Shown here piece after piece: positions 1 to 7,974 of a DNA stretch of 64,000 nucleotides (positions within the stretch are counted from its first letter, which is position 1; the number at the start of each line of letters is the position of its first letter). The stretch lies in assembly GCF_016107305.1 (NCBI RefSeq), contig NZ_RCVR01000008.1:62001-126000 (forward strand), read 5' to 3'. The position numbers were made by a program, and so were the translations under genes. Source of the stretch: Roseomonas sp. KE2513 (GTDB taxonomy: Bacteria; Pseudomonadota; Alphaproteobacteria; Acetobacterales; Acetobacteraceae). Below the pieces are notes generated by a model. That model saw only the letters and a list, made by a program, of their open reading frames with translations, searched no databases and was not told the origin of the DNA.

Positions 1-443
1 CGGGAGCGCGCGGCGGCCGCGGCACCCTGGGCGCGGCGGCGCTGGCGGTCGCGTTCCAGCGCGGCGTCCACGGCGTCGAGCATGTCCTGGTCGCGGAAGG
101 GCTTGATCAGGAAGTCGGCGGCGCCGGCCTTCATGGCTCGCACGCTCATCGGCACGTCGCCGTAGCCGGTGACGAAGATGATGGGCGGATGCTCGCCGCG
201 CTCGGCCAGGCGCGCCTGGAACTCCAGGCCGCTCATCCGGGGAATGCGGACATCCATGATGATGCAGCCGACGCGGTCGGGCAGAGGCGCGTCGAGGATC
301 TCGTGCGCGACCTCGTAGAGAAGGGTGCTGTGGCCGACGGAGCGGAGCAGGCTGTCGATCGCGTGGCGCACGCGGTCGTCGTCGTCCACCACGAGAACGA
401 GGGGCTGATCATGCCCCTCCTCCGCCGTCCTGCCCTGCTGCAT
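1..443 (-). CDS. FixJ-type response regulator, C-terminus outside window
   Basis: This is the receiver half of a two-component response regulator that runs off the left edge, so any output domain is not visible. From the ATG at 443 the protein has the acidic cluster VVDDDD at residues 18-23, the phosphoacceptor Asp64 in IIMDVRIP, the switch region FVTGYGD and the conserved Lys in LIKPF. Members of the FixJ/NarL group that look like this normally carry a LuxR-type helix-turn-helix after an Ala/Arg-rich linker, and such a linker starts at the window edge. No partner kinase is visible here. The receiver assignment is firm; the output domain is inference. Confidence 0.85.
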   Translation of the reverse strand, partial: MQQGRTAEEGHDQPLVLVVDDDDRVRHAIDSLLRSVGHSTLLYEVAHEILDAPLPDRVGCIIMDVRIPRMSGLEFQARLAERGEHPPIIFVTGYGDVPMSVRAMKAGAADFLIKPFRDQDMLDAVDAALERDRQRRRAQGAAAAARS

Positions 444-526
444 CCAATCCTCGAAGAGTAACCGAGCCGCGGCATGCATAGCGGGGCCCGGCGCCAGGCG
501 GCAACTTGGACGCGCGGACCCCCTCT

Positions 527-1144
527 TCAGAAGCCCGCCATCCAGTCGGTGGCGAGGGCGACATCCATCTGGGAGAGCCCGTGGCCAAGCGGCAGCTCGT
601 GGTGCTTCACCGTGGCGCCGGCGCCTTGCAGGATCGCGGCCAGCCGCGCGCTGTTAGCCGCCGGCACGATCGGGTCGGTTGTGCCGGAGAGCAGCAGCAC
701 CTTCGTGCCGTCCAGCCGGGCGGGTGGGGTTTCCTGAAAGGGGACCATGGCCCGCAGCAGCGCCGCGCCGCGCAGCAGGCCGGGGTGGCGCAGCAGCAGG
801 GCCGCCGCGATGTTCGCGCCATTGGAGAAGCCGAGCGCGACCGGCGCCGCGATGCCGTGGCGGGCCTGGGCATCGCGGATGAAGGCGGCAAGGTCGTCCG
901 TGCGGCGGCGCAGGTCCTCCTCGTCGAAGACACCCTCGGACAGGCGGCGGAAGAAGCGGGGCATGCCGTTCTCCAGCACCGCGCCGCGGGGCGAGAGAAG
1001 GGCCGCGCCGGGCGCGACGCGGCGGCCGAGGGGGATGAGGTCGTCCTCGTCCCCGCCCGTGCCGTGCAGCAGCAGCAGCGGCGGGCGCGCGGTATCAGTG
1101 GCGGGCTCGAAGCGGTGGACGAGGGTGGGGGCGGTGTCGCTCAC
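527..1144 (-). CDS. Phospholipase/carboxylesterase family alpha/beta hydrolase (MhqD-like)
   Basis: A 205-residue serine hydrolase of the phospholipase/carboxylesterase family. The oxyanion region is LLLLHGTGGDEDDL, the nucleophile elbow is GFSNG, the acid is in LSGTTDPIVP and the His is in LGHGL near the C-terminus. It starts with GTG preceded by GGGAG. It lies 54 bases downstream of a ring-cleaving VOC dioxygenase on the same strand, a pairing also seen with MhqO and MhqD of Bacillus, which act in quinone resistance. The natural ester substrate cannot be read from the sequence. No signal peptide is seen, so it is cytoplasmic. Confidence 0.85.
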   Translation of the reverse strand: MSDTAPTLVHRFEPATDTARPPLLLLHGTGGDEDDLIPLGRRVAPGAALLSPRGAVLENGMPRFFRRLSEGVFDEEDLRRRTDDLAAFIRDAQARHGIAAPVALGFSNGANIAAALLLRHPGLLRGAALLRAMVPFQETPPARLDGTKVLLLSGTTDPIVPAANSARLAAILQGAGATVKHHELPLGHGLSQMDVALATDWMAGF

Positions 1145-1198
1145 GGCGGGGTCTCCCGAGGGCGGGCCGCGCCGGGGTGGCGCGGCCCGTGGGGTTTG

Positions 1199-2122
1199 TC
1201 AGGCGAGGACGGGGAGGGCGGCTTCGATCTGGGCGCGATGCCCCTCGAGGAAGGCGGGCAGCTTCAGTGCGCTACCGAGGCTCTCGGCCGGCTCGTCCAC
1301 GTCGAAGCCGGGGATGTCGGTCGCAATCTCGAACAGCACGTGGCCGGGCTCGCGGAAGTAGACGGAGCGGAAGTAGTCGCGGTTCTTCTGCTCCGTCGTC
1401 CGCAGGCCGTGGTTGGCCGCGAGCTTGCGGACCATCTCCATCTCCGCCGCGTCGTCCGCCGCACGGAAGGCGAGGTGGTGGACGGAGCCGCGGCCGAGCC
1501 GGGCCGGCAGGAAGCCGCCGACCGCGCGCAGGTCCACGATGCCGCCGATCGTCGTGCCCTCCACGGCGTAGCGCGTCGTGTCGCCCTCGCGCGCCACCTC
1601 GCGGAAGCCGAAGACATCCGTGAGGATGGCGCCCGTGGCCTCCGTGCGGTCGAGCATGAGGGAGACGCCGTGGAAGCCGCGGATGGCGCTCTCGGCCGGC
1701 ACCTCACCGCTGTCCCAGGCGGGCTCGGCCTCGATGCCGGGGATGCCGACCAGCGCGAGGCGCAGTCCGTCCGGGTCGCGGAAGGTGAGCACGGTCTCGC
1801 CGAAGCGGGTGGTGCGCTCCAGTCCCTGGTTCACCAGGCGCTGCGTCCAGTAGCCGATCGCGGATTGCGGGATGCGGAAGGCGGTCTCCTGCAACTCGCC
1901 CGCGCCGGCACGGCCCTCGGCCGCGTGCTCCCAGGGGAAGAAGGTGAGGATGGTGCCGGGGCTGCCCGCCGCGTCGCCGTAGTAGAAGTGGTAGGCGCCG
2001 GGATCGTCGAAGTTCACCGTCTTCTTCACCAGCCGCAGCCCGAGGGTGCGGGTGTAGAAATCGAGGTTGCGCTGGGCGCTGCCGGCGATGGCGGTGACGT
2101 GGTGGATGCCGTTGGTGGCCAT
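1199..2122 (-). CDS. Ring-cleaving dioxygenase, VOC (glyoxalase) family (MhqO-like)
   Basis: A 307-residue protein with two VOC modules. The first begins GIHHVTAIAGSAQRNLDFYTR and the second GFHGVSLMLDRTEATGAILT. Candidate metal ligands are the His in HHVTAI, the His in SVHHLAFR and the Glu in HVLFEIATD. The family is annotated as ring-cleaving dioxygenase and includes MhqO, which acts on hydroquinone or catechol-type compounds. It leads a two-gene operon with the carboxylesterase downstream and is divergent from a DoxX protein and a LysR regulator. That context supports detoxification or catabolism of quinones or phenols; the exact substrate is unknown. Confidence 0.85.
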   Translation of the reverse strand: MATNGIHHVTAIAGSAQRNLDFYTRTLGLRLVKKTVNFDDPGAYHFYYGDAAGSPGTILTFFPWEHAAEGRAGAGELQETAFRIPQSAIGYWTQRLVNQGLERTTRFGETVLTFRDPDGLRLALVGIPGIEAEPAWDSGEVPAESAIRGFHGVSLMLDRTEATGAILTDVFGFREVAREGDTTRYAVEGTTIGGIVDLRAVGGFLPARLGRGSVHHLAFRAADDAAEMEMVRKLAANHGLRTTEQKNRDYFRSVYFREPGHVLFEIATDIPGFDVDEPAESLGSALKLPAFLEGHRAQIEAALPVLA

Positions 2123-2206
2123 GGGATGGATCCCTTCGAGGTGGAGCCCCGTGGCTCCGGTGGCCCCAGACTTGTGCCGTGGGGCGGCGGTTGAACAGGC
2201 CGAAGT

Positions 2207-2224
2207 GATTGCGTGGATGCAATC
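2207..2224. promoter_or_regulatory. Candidate LysR operator (GATTGC-N6-GCAATC)
   Basis: A perfect 6-base inverted repeat lies in the 187-base gap between the divergent dioxygenase (start 2122) and DoxX (start 2310) genes. It contains the T-N11-A spacing (T2209, A2221) typical of LysR-family sites. The LysR gene at 2817 is the natural candidate regulator. Site function is inference. Confidence 0.5.
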
Positions 2225-2309
2225 CTGTCATTGCCACATCCGTCGTGGCGTTGCGCCGATGGGGCCGCCACCTTGCGCCGCATCCAACCGATCGCAACGG
2301 AGATCCCCG

Positions 2310-2741
2310 ATGATCGACCCTCGTCTTGCTCCCTACGGCCTCACCCTGCTGCGCCTGTCGCTGGGCATAATGTTCATCGCCCATGCCTGGCTGAAGGTGG
2401 CCGTCTTCACCGTGCCGGGCTTCGGCGCCTTCATGGCTGGCGCCGGCTTCCCCGCCTCCCTGGCCCTACCCGTCATCGTGGCAGAGGCGGTCGGCGGCGT
2501 TGCTCTCGTCCTTGGCCTCTATGCCCGCGCCGTATCGGTGGCGCTGCTGCCGGTGCTGCTCGGCGCGCTGATGGTGCATGCCGGCAACGGCTGGGTGTTC
2601 AATGCGCCGAACGGCGGCTGGGAATACCCGGCCTTTCTGATTGTCGGCGCCCTGGTGCAGGCCCTGGCGGGCGACGGCGCCCTGGCGCTGCGCCCCACCC
2701 GGGTCGGCGCCGCCCGCCCGGCCCTCGCCGCCGCGGCCTGA
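2310..2741 (+). CDS. DoxX family membrane protein
   Basis: A 143-residue inner-membrane protein with four predicted hydrophobic segments. The DoxX signature is LTLLRLSLGIMFIAHAWLK near the N-terminus, followed by GFPASLALPVIVAEAVGGVALVLGLYAR. The ATG at 2310 follows CGGAGA and gives the usual family start. DoxX-family proteins often accompany enzymes for quinones, catechols or thiol stress, for example MhqP/CatD-type proteins beside MhqO. Here it is divergent from the MhqO-like gene and 75 bases upstream of the LysR gene, so the four genes probably form one regulon. Its biochemical role in such sets is not settled. Confidence 0.85.
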   Translation: MIDPRLAPYGLTLLRLSLGIMFIAHAWLKVAVFTVPGFGAFMAGAGFPASLALPVIVAEAVGGVALVLGLYARAVSVALLPVLLGALMVHAGNGWVFNAPNGGWEYPAFLIVGALVQALAGDGALALRPTRVGAARPALAAAA

Positions 2742-2816
2742 ACCGCTTAGCATCCGCGCGAACTGCCGGCGGCACGGATCCCCGTGCCGCCGGCTTCGCG
2801 CGTCCGGAGGAGGCCC

Positions 2817-3749
2817 GTGAAGGAACCTGCCCGCACCCTTGCCTGGGACGATTTCCGCCTCATCGACGCGGTGGCCGCCACGCGCAGCCTGCCTGCCGCC
2901 GCCGGGCGGCTGGGGCTGGACCATTCCACCGTCTTCCGGCGGCTGAACGCGATCGAGGCGACGCTCGACCAACCCCTCTTCGAGCGGCACCGCAGCGGCT
3001 ACACGCTGACCCCCGCGGGCGAGGAGATGGCCGCGCTGGCCGCGCGTGTGGACGAGGATATCACGGCCGTCACGCGCCGCCTGGCGGGCCAAGCGCCGGC
3101 GCCTTCAGGCGAGGTGCGGATCGCGACCAGCGACAGCCTGCTTTCCGACCTCCTGATGCCGATGCTCGCGCGGTTCCGCGCGGCCAATCCAGCGATCCGG
3201 CTGGATGTCGTGACCGGCAATGCCGCCCTCAACCTTTCGCGCCGTGATGCGGACGTGGCGGTGCGCGCGACGGATGCGCCGCCCGACACGCTGGTTGGCC
3301 GCCGCGCGGCGCGGATCGCCTGGGCGCTCTACGGCGCCGCCTGGGTGGAGCATTCGGCGGATCCGGCGGAGAGCGCGCACTGGGTCTGCCTCGGCGACAA
3401 CCTCTCCGGGCTGAAGGTGGTGCGCTTCGCCCAGGCCGTGGTTGCGCCGGGGCGGCTGGCGGCGCGCTTCGACACGGTGCTTGGCTTGGCGCATGCGGTG
3501 GCGGCGGGGATCGGGGTGGGGCACCTGCCCTGCTTCATCGGGGATAGCTGGCCCGGGCTGACGCGCCTCATGCCGCCCGATCCGGCCTATGCTTCCGACC
3601 TCTGGCTCCTCACCCATCCCGACCTGCGGCACACGCCGCGGGTCCGGGCATTGATGGATCATCTGGCGGAGGCGATCGCGGCGAAGCGCGGCCTGATCGA
3701 GGGCACCTCGCCACAGGAAGCGCCCGCCGTCAGTTCCGGGCGGGGGTGA
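2817..3749 (+). CDS. LysR family transcriptional regulator
   Basis: A 310-residue LysR-type regulator. The winged helix-turn-helix spans about residues 10-68 (DDFRLIDAVAATRSLPAAA, then DHSTVFRRLNAIE), and the effector-binding domain begins near residue 95 (GEVRIATSDSLLSD). The GTG at 2817 was chosen because GGAGGAGG stands just upstream. The protein lies next to the DoxX and divergent dioxygenase/esterase genes and probably controls them through the palindrome at 2207. Its end overlaps the tail-to-tail MFS gene by 20 bases. The inducer is unknown; a quinone or phenol is plausible from context. Confidence 0.9.
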   Translation: MKEPARTLAWDDFRLIDAVAATRSLPAAAGRLGLDHSTVFRRLNAIEATLDQPLFERHRSGYTLTPAGEEMAALAARVDEDITAVTRRLAGQAPAPSGEVRIATSDSLLSDLLMPMLARFRAANPAIRLDVVTGNAALNLSRRDADVAVRATDAPPDTLVGRRAARIAWALYGAAWVEHSADPAESAHWVCLGDNLSGLKVVRFAQAVVAPGRLAARFDTVLGLAHAVAAGIGVGHLPCFIGDSWPGLTRLMPPDPAYASDLWLLTHPDLRHTPRVRALMDHLAEAIAAKRGLIEGTSPQEAPAVSSGRG

Positions 3750-5325
3750 TCGCCAGGAAGTGCCGCACCACGGGCGCCTCCGGCCCGGTATGGAGGGCGC
3801 GCATCGCCTGCTGCACGTCCGCATCGGCGCGGGAGACGCGGTGGTGCTGGCGCAGGTGCTCCGCCCAGGATTCCACCATGAACCACTCGACCAACTTCTC
3901 CGGGTCGGCCGCGTCCTCGGTGATGCCCCAGCCATAGGCGCCGTCCCGCCGCCGCTCCGCCGAGAGGCCGTGCAGCGCGCGCAGGAACTCCGCCCGCTGC
4001 GCCCGCTCCACACGGTACTCGATGAGGATGAGCACGGGGCCGCGGTCGTGCGGCACGGCATCGGCCGTCAGCGGCTCTGGCCAGTGATTGGAGGGGACGA
4101 GGTCGGCCTCGCCCACCGGCAGCTTCACCCGGTGGAGCACGAAGGCGACCACCGCGAGGCCGGCGCCGCCGGCCAGCAGGGCCGCGGGCACGCCGGTCGC
4201 CTCCGCCACCGCGCCCCAGCCGAGGCTGCCGAGCGCCATGGCCCCATTGAACACGGTAAGATAGACGGCCAGCGCCCGCCCGCGCACCCAGTTCGGCAGA
4301 ATGGACTGCGCCGCGCCGTTGAGCGTCGTGAGCGCGACGATCCAGGCGATGCCGAGCAGCAGCAGCACGGGCATGGCCAGCCAGCGCGGCGGCGAGAGTG
4401 CGAGCGTGGCCATAACGGCGGCGGCGGCGAGGCTGGCCGCCAGCATCAGCCCGTCCGCGTCCAGTAGGGTGCGCAGGTGGGGCAGCAGCAGCGCGCCGCC
4501 GATGGCGCCGAGCCCAACCGCGCCGAGCAGGAGGCCGTAGAAGCCGGCGTCGCCGCCCAGCAGGTTGCGCGCGACCAGCGGCAGCAGCGCCCAGACCGCG
4601 CTGGAGAAGGCGAAGAAGATGGCGGCGCGCAGCAGCACGACGTGAAGTTCCCGGCTGGCGCGCGCGTAGCGCAGCCCGGCCCGGAAGGCGCCGCCGAAGT
4701 TCTCTGAAAGCGCGTCCTCGGCCTTCTCGGGGCGCTTCCACCAGAGGAGGGCGGCGATGACGAAGACGTAGCTCAGCACGTCCGCCCCGTAGGTGACCGC
4801 GGCGCCCGCGGCCGAGAGCAGCAGCCCGCCCGCTGCCGGCCCGATGGAGCGCGCGATGTTGATGCCGAGCGAGTTGAGCGCGACGGCGCCCTTGAGGTCC
4901 TTCGCCGGCATCAGTTCCGGCACGATGGCCTGCCAGGCCGGCGCCATGAGCGCCGCGCCGATGCCGCCGACGAAGGTGAGCGCGACGAGCGAGGTGACCG
5001 TCATCAGCCCGAGCGAGGAGAGGAGCACCAGGGTTCCGCTGACGGCGGCCAGCAGCACCTGCACGGCGATGAGGAAGCGCCGACGGTCGAGGATGTCAGA
5101 CAGCACGCCGGCCGGGATCGCCAGCAGGAAGATCGGCAGCGTGCCGGCCGCCTGAATAAGCGACACGGCGGCGGGACCGGCCGCGAGGTCGGTCACCAGC
5201 CAGGAGCTGGCGACGTCGCGCATGAAGCTGCCGGTGTTGCCAAGGATGGTGGCCGCCCAGATCACCGCGAAGGTGGTCTGGCGGAGGGGCGCGAAGGCGC
5301 CGGTGGCGGGGGAGGGGCCGGTCAT
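3730..5325 (-). CDS. MFS transporter (EntS/MFS_3 type) with C-terminal ABM-like domain
   Basis: A 531-residue major facilitator. The first roughly 420 residues carry about 12 membrane helices, beginning with FAVIWAATILGNTGSFMRDVASSWLVTDL, as in the MFS_3/enterobactin-exporter group. After the last helix (LAVVAFVLHRVKLPVG) comes a soluble tail of about 100 residues (PVLILIEYRVERAQRAEFLRAL, then VEWFMVESWAEHLRQHHR) resembling an antibiotic-biosynthesis-monooxygenase-type ferredoxin-like fold. This MFS_3 plus tail layout recurs in proteobacteria. Its ATG overlaps the DoxX stop as ATGA. It is last in a six-gene minus-strand operon; export of a toxic small molecule is likely but unproven. Confidence 0.88.
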   Translation of the reverse strand: MTGPSPATGAFAPLRQTTFAVIWAATILGNTGSFMRDVASSWLVTDLAAGPAAVSLIQAAGTLPIFLLAIPAGVLSDILDRRRFLIAVQVLLAAVSGTLVLLSSLGLMTVTSLVALTFVGGIGAALMAPAWQAIVPELMPAKDLKGAVALNSLGINIARSIGPAAGGLLLSAAGAAVTYGADVLSYVFVIAALLWWKRPEKAEDALSENFGGAFRAGLRYARASRELHVVLLRAAIFFAFSSAVWALLPLVARNLLGGDAGFYGLLLGAVGLGAIGGALLLPHLRTLLDADGLMLAASLAAAAVMATLALSPPRWLAMPVLLLLGIAWIVALTTLNGAAQSILPNWVRGRALAVYLTVFNGAMALGSLGWGAVAEATGVPAALLAGGAGLAVVAFVLHRVKLPVGEADLVPSNHWPEPLTADAVPHDRGPVLILIEYRVERAQRAEFLRALHGLSAERRRDGAYGWGITEDAADPEKLVEWFMVESWAEHLRQHHRVSRADADVQQAMRALHTGPEAPVVRHFLAITPARN

Positions 5326-5714
5326 GCCGCGAGCTCCCGATGCCGGAGCGACACGAGGAGGAAGGCACCGGCGAGGCCGAGATGCTCGTAGAAGCTGTTC
5401 GCTGTCATGAAGCGCTCCATCCCCGGCGGCAGTTCCCAATAGCGGTTGGCGACGACGGTGGCGGCGAGGGTGAAGAGCATCAGGGCCAGCGCGCCGAGCC
5501 AGCGCAGGCGGCCGGTGATCACCATGGCGCTGGCGAGGAGCTCCACCGCGATGACGGCGGCGGCCGTGGCGGGCGGCAGCGGCAGGCCGAAATGCGCGGC
5601 CTCCGCCACGGCGCCTGGGTAGTCGAGCAGCTTGTTTAGCCCGCCCTGGAGATAGGCCGCGCAGAGTCCGGTCAGGCCGAGAAGGGTTAGGGCGCGCCGC
5701 GCTGCTGGGCTCAT
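5322..5714 (-). CDS. DoxX family membrane protein (second copy)
   Basis: A 130-residue membrane protein with four hydrophobic segments and the DoxX-like pattern AAYLQGGLNKLLDYPGAVAE followed by GLPLPPATAAAVIAVELLASAMVITGR. It starts two bases after the amidohydrolase stop and ends in an ATGA overlap with the MFS gene, so it is tightly coupled in the operon. It differs clearly from the DoxX protein at 2310, so this is not a recent duplication. Function is unknown; in the family such proteins go with redox or aromatic stress enzymes. Confidence 0.8.
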   Translation of the reverse strand: MSPAARRALTLLGLTGLCAAYLQGGLNKLLDYPGAVAEAAHFGLPLPPATAAAVIAVELLASAMVITGRLRWLGALALMLFTLAATVVANRYWELPPGMERFMTANSFYEHLGLAGAFLLVSLRHRELAA

Positions 5715-5716
5715 GC

Positions 5717-7672
5717 TCAGAAGGCCCAGCAGGAGCAGCCGAGCGCGCCCCAGAAGCCGCCGTCGTTGCCGGCCGGGGTAGAGGCGGCCCAGGCGCGCGC
5801 GTGGTCATGCCCGTGCACGCCGCAGGCGGCGTCGCAGCAGCGGGCGACGGCCCGCGCGAAGGCGCCCTTCGCGCCCGGCGCCTCCGCGCGGCGGTTCTGA
5901 TAGCCGCCGAAGCGGCGCACGGGCGACCAGTCCGGCATGGCGGGCGGCAGCGGGGGCGCGAGCGGGGCGAAGTCGCCGGCGCCGTGCACCACCTTCCCGC
6001 CGACGACCGTCAGCAGCGAGGTCACGTCCCCGATCTCGTCGCCGGGAATGTCGAAGTAGTCGCGGTCGAGCACAGCGAGGTCGGCGAGCTGGCCCTCCGC
6101 GATGAGGCCCTTCTTGCCCTCCTCGTTGGAGAACCAGGTGACCTTTTCTGTCATCATCCGCAGCGCCGTCTCACGGTCGAGCGTGTTGCGCTCGGGCGTG
6201 ATGCGGAGCCCGCCGACCGTCTTGCCGGTGGTGAGCCAGGAGAGCGCGACCCAGGGGTTGTAGGAGGCGACGCGGGTGGCGTCCGTGCCGGCCGAGACCT
6301 TCACGCCCATCTCAAGCATTTTCGCGACCGGCGGCGTCGCCTCCGCCGCGCGCGCGCCGTAGCGCTCGACGAAGTACTCGCCCTGATACGCCATGCGGTG
6401 CTGCACGGCGACGCCGCCGCCGAGGCGCGCGATGCGCTCGAGGTTGCGCTCGCTGACCGTCTCCGCGTGGTCGAAGATCCAGTGAAGGTCGCCGATCGGC
6501 ATCTCGGCGTTCACCTTCTCGAACACGTTCAGCGCGCGGTCGATGGTCTGGTCGTAGGTGGCGTGCAGGCGCCAGGGCCAGCGGTTCTGGATGAGGATGC
6601 GGGCCACCTCCTCCAGCTCCGGCTCCATCTCGGGTGGCATCTCCGGCCGCTCCACGCGGAAGTCCTCGAAATCGGCGGCGGAGAAGACGAGCATCTCGCC
6701 CGCGCCGTTGAGGCGGAAGTAGTCGTCGCCCTGCTGGTACTTCGCCGAGCTTGTCCAGCGAAGGAAGTCGTCCTTCTCCGCCTTCGGCTTCTGGGTGAAG
6801 AGGTTATAGGCGATGCGGACCGTCAGCTCGCCGTCCTCGGCCAGCTTCTGGATCACCTTGTAGTCGTCCGGATAGTTCTGGTAGCCGCCGCCCGCGTCGA
6901 TCGCCCCGGTGACACCCAGGCGGTTCAGGTCGCGCAGGAAGTGGCGGGTGGAGTTGAGCTGGTAGTCGAAGGGCAGGGTCGGGCCCTTGGCGAGCGTCGC
7001 GTAGAGGATGGTGGCGTTCGGCCGCGCGAGCAGCAGGCCGGTCGGCGTGCCATCAGGGCCGCGCTGGATCTCGCCGCCCGGCGGGTTCGGCGTGTCCTTC
7101 GTGTAGCCCGCCGCCCGCAGCGCCGCGGCGTTCAGCAGCGCGCGGTCGTAGAGATGCAGGATGAAGACGGGCGTGTCGGGCGCGACGGCGTTGATCTCGT
7201 CGAGCGTCGGCAGGCGCTTCTCGGCGAACTGGTGCTCGGTGAAGCCGCCGACGATGCGCACCCATTGCGGCGGCGGCGTGACCGCGACCTGGGCGCGCAG
7301 CATGTTCATCGCATCCGCGAGCGACCGCACCCCGTCCCAGCGCAGCTCCATGTTGAAGTTCAGGCCGCCGCGGATGACATGCAGGTGGTTGTCGATCAGG
7401 CCGGGGATGAGGCGCCGGCCCTTGAGGTCGATCACCCGTGTCCCCGGGCCAGCGGAGGGCAGGATGGCGCTCGCGTCGCCCACGGCGGAGAAGCGTCCGC
7501 CCGCGATCGCGACGGCCTCCGGCGCGGGGTTGCCGCGGTCCAGCGTGGTGATCCGGCCGTTGTGCAGGATGAGGTCGGGGACGGATGCGGCCATGGCGGG
7601 GCTCCGGTTGAGGATGGCGAGGCCGAGGGCGGTGGCGCCGGTGGCGATGCGGCGGCGGGTGAGGTCGGTCAT
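5717..7672 (-). CDS. Exported YtcJ-like metal-dependent amidohydrolase
   Basis: A 651-residue amidohydrolase of the Amidohydro_3/YtcJ type. A Tat-like leader (LTRRRIATGATALGLAIL...PAMAA) is followed by the small beta domain (DLILHNGRITTLDRGNPAPEAVAI) and the metal motif LIPGLIDNHLHV. Later metal or active-site regions are LHATYDQTIDRALNVFEK, IFDHAETV and SAGTDATR. The last 45 residues hold a Cys/His-rich tail (CCDAACGVHGHDHARAW, then GCSCWAF). The start shares a base with the upstream XapX stop (TGATG). YtcJ-type enzymes hydrolyse varied amides or cyclic ureides; the substrate here is unknown. The leader suggests periplasmic action. Confidence 0.88.
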   Translation of the reverse strand: MTDLTRRRIATGATALGLAILNRSPAMAASVPDLILHNGRITTLDRGNPAPEAVAIAGGRFSAVGDASAILPSAGPGTRVIDLKGRRLIPGLIDNHLHVIRGGLNFNMELRWDGVRSLADAMNMLRAQVAVTPPPQWVRIVGGFTEHQFAEKRLPTLDEINAVAPDTPVFILHLYDRALLNAAALRAAGYTKDTPNPPGGEIQRGPDGTPTGLLLARPNATILYATLAKGPTLPFDYQLNSTRHFLRDLNRLGVTGAIDAGGGYQNYPDDYKVIQKLAEDGELTVRIAYNLFTQKPKAEKDDFLRWTSSAKYQQGDDYFRLNGAGEMLVFSAADFEDFRVERPEMPPEMEPELEEVARILIQNRWPWRLHATYDQTIDRALNVFEKVNAEMPIGDLHWIFDHAETVSERNLERIARLGGGVAVQHRMAYQGEYFVERYGARAAEATPPVAKMLEMGVKVSAGTDATRVASYNPWVALSWLTTGKTVGGLRITPERNTLDRETALRMMTEKVTWFSNEEGKKGLIAEGQLADLAVLDRDYFDIPGDEIGDVTSLLTVVGGKVVHGAGDFAPLAPPLPPAMPDWSPVRRFGGYQNRRAEAPGAKGAFARAVARCCDAACGVHGHDHARAWAASTPAGNDGGFWGALGCSCWAF

Positions 7673-7947
7673 CAGCTGTGCCCTCGCTCGAGGTTGCCTT
7701 GCGCCGTAGCGCCGTGGCCAGGAAGCCGGCCGAAGACGTGCCGGGCGTTGCTCTCATGCGTCATGGTGGCGGGTAGGGGATGGCCGGCCAGCAGCCGCCG
7801 GGCCACCGGCACGACCTGCTCGCCCAGCAGGATGCCGAGGAGGCCGAGCAGCGCGATCACCGGCGGCGCCGGGGAGCGCACGCCGAGGAGGCCGTAGACG
7901 ACGCCGGCCAGAAGGCCGGCGCCGAGGGAGAGCAGGTAGGGCTTCAT
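7672..7947 (-). CDS. XapX/DUF1427 domain membrane protein
   Basis: A 91-residue protein with two membrane segments (LLSLGAGLLAGVVYGLLGV and IALLGLLGILLGEQVV), the hallmark of the XapX/DUF1427 family. The ATG at 7947 follows GGAGGATGCG. It sits between the isochorismatase-like hydrolase and the YtcJ-like amidohydrolase, an arrangement I recognise as recurrent in proteobacteria. No molecular function is established for the family. The C-terminal 35 residues are hydrophilic and look unconserved. Confidence 0.8.
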   Translation of the reverse strand: MKPYLLSLGAGLLAGVVYGLLGVRSPAPPVIALLGLLGILLGEQVVPVARRLLAGHPLPATMTHESNARHVFGRLPGHGATAQGNLERGHS

Positions 7948-7974
7948 CGCATCCTCCGGCGGGTGCGCGGCGGG

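Noticed and set aside
506-2194. Long plus-strand open frame opposite the esterase and dioxygenase genes
   Set aside because: It is antisense to two genes with clear catalytic motifs; its product is a low-complexity Gly/Ala/Arg/Glu-rich reading typical of the reverse frame of GC-rich genes.
5801-7897. Plus-strand open frame of nearly 700 codons
   Set aside because: It is the mirror of the amidohydrolase and XapX genes, with no domain and no ribosome-binding site.
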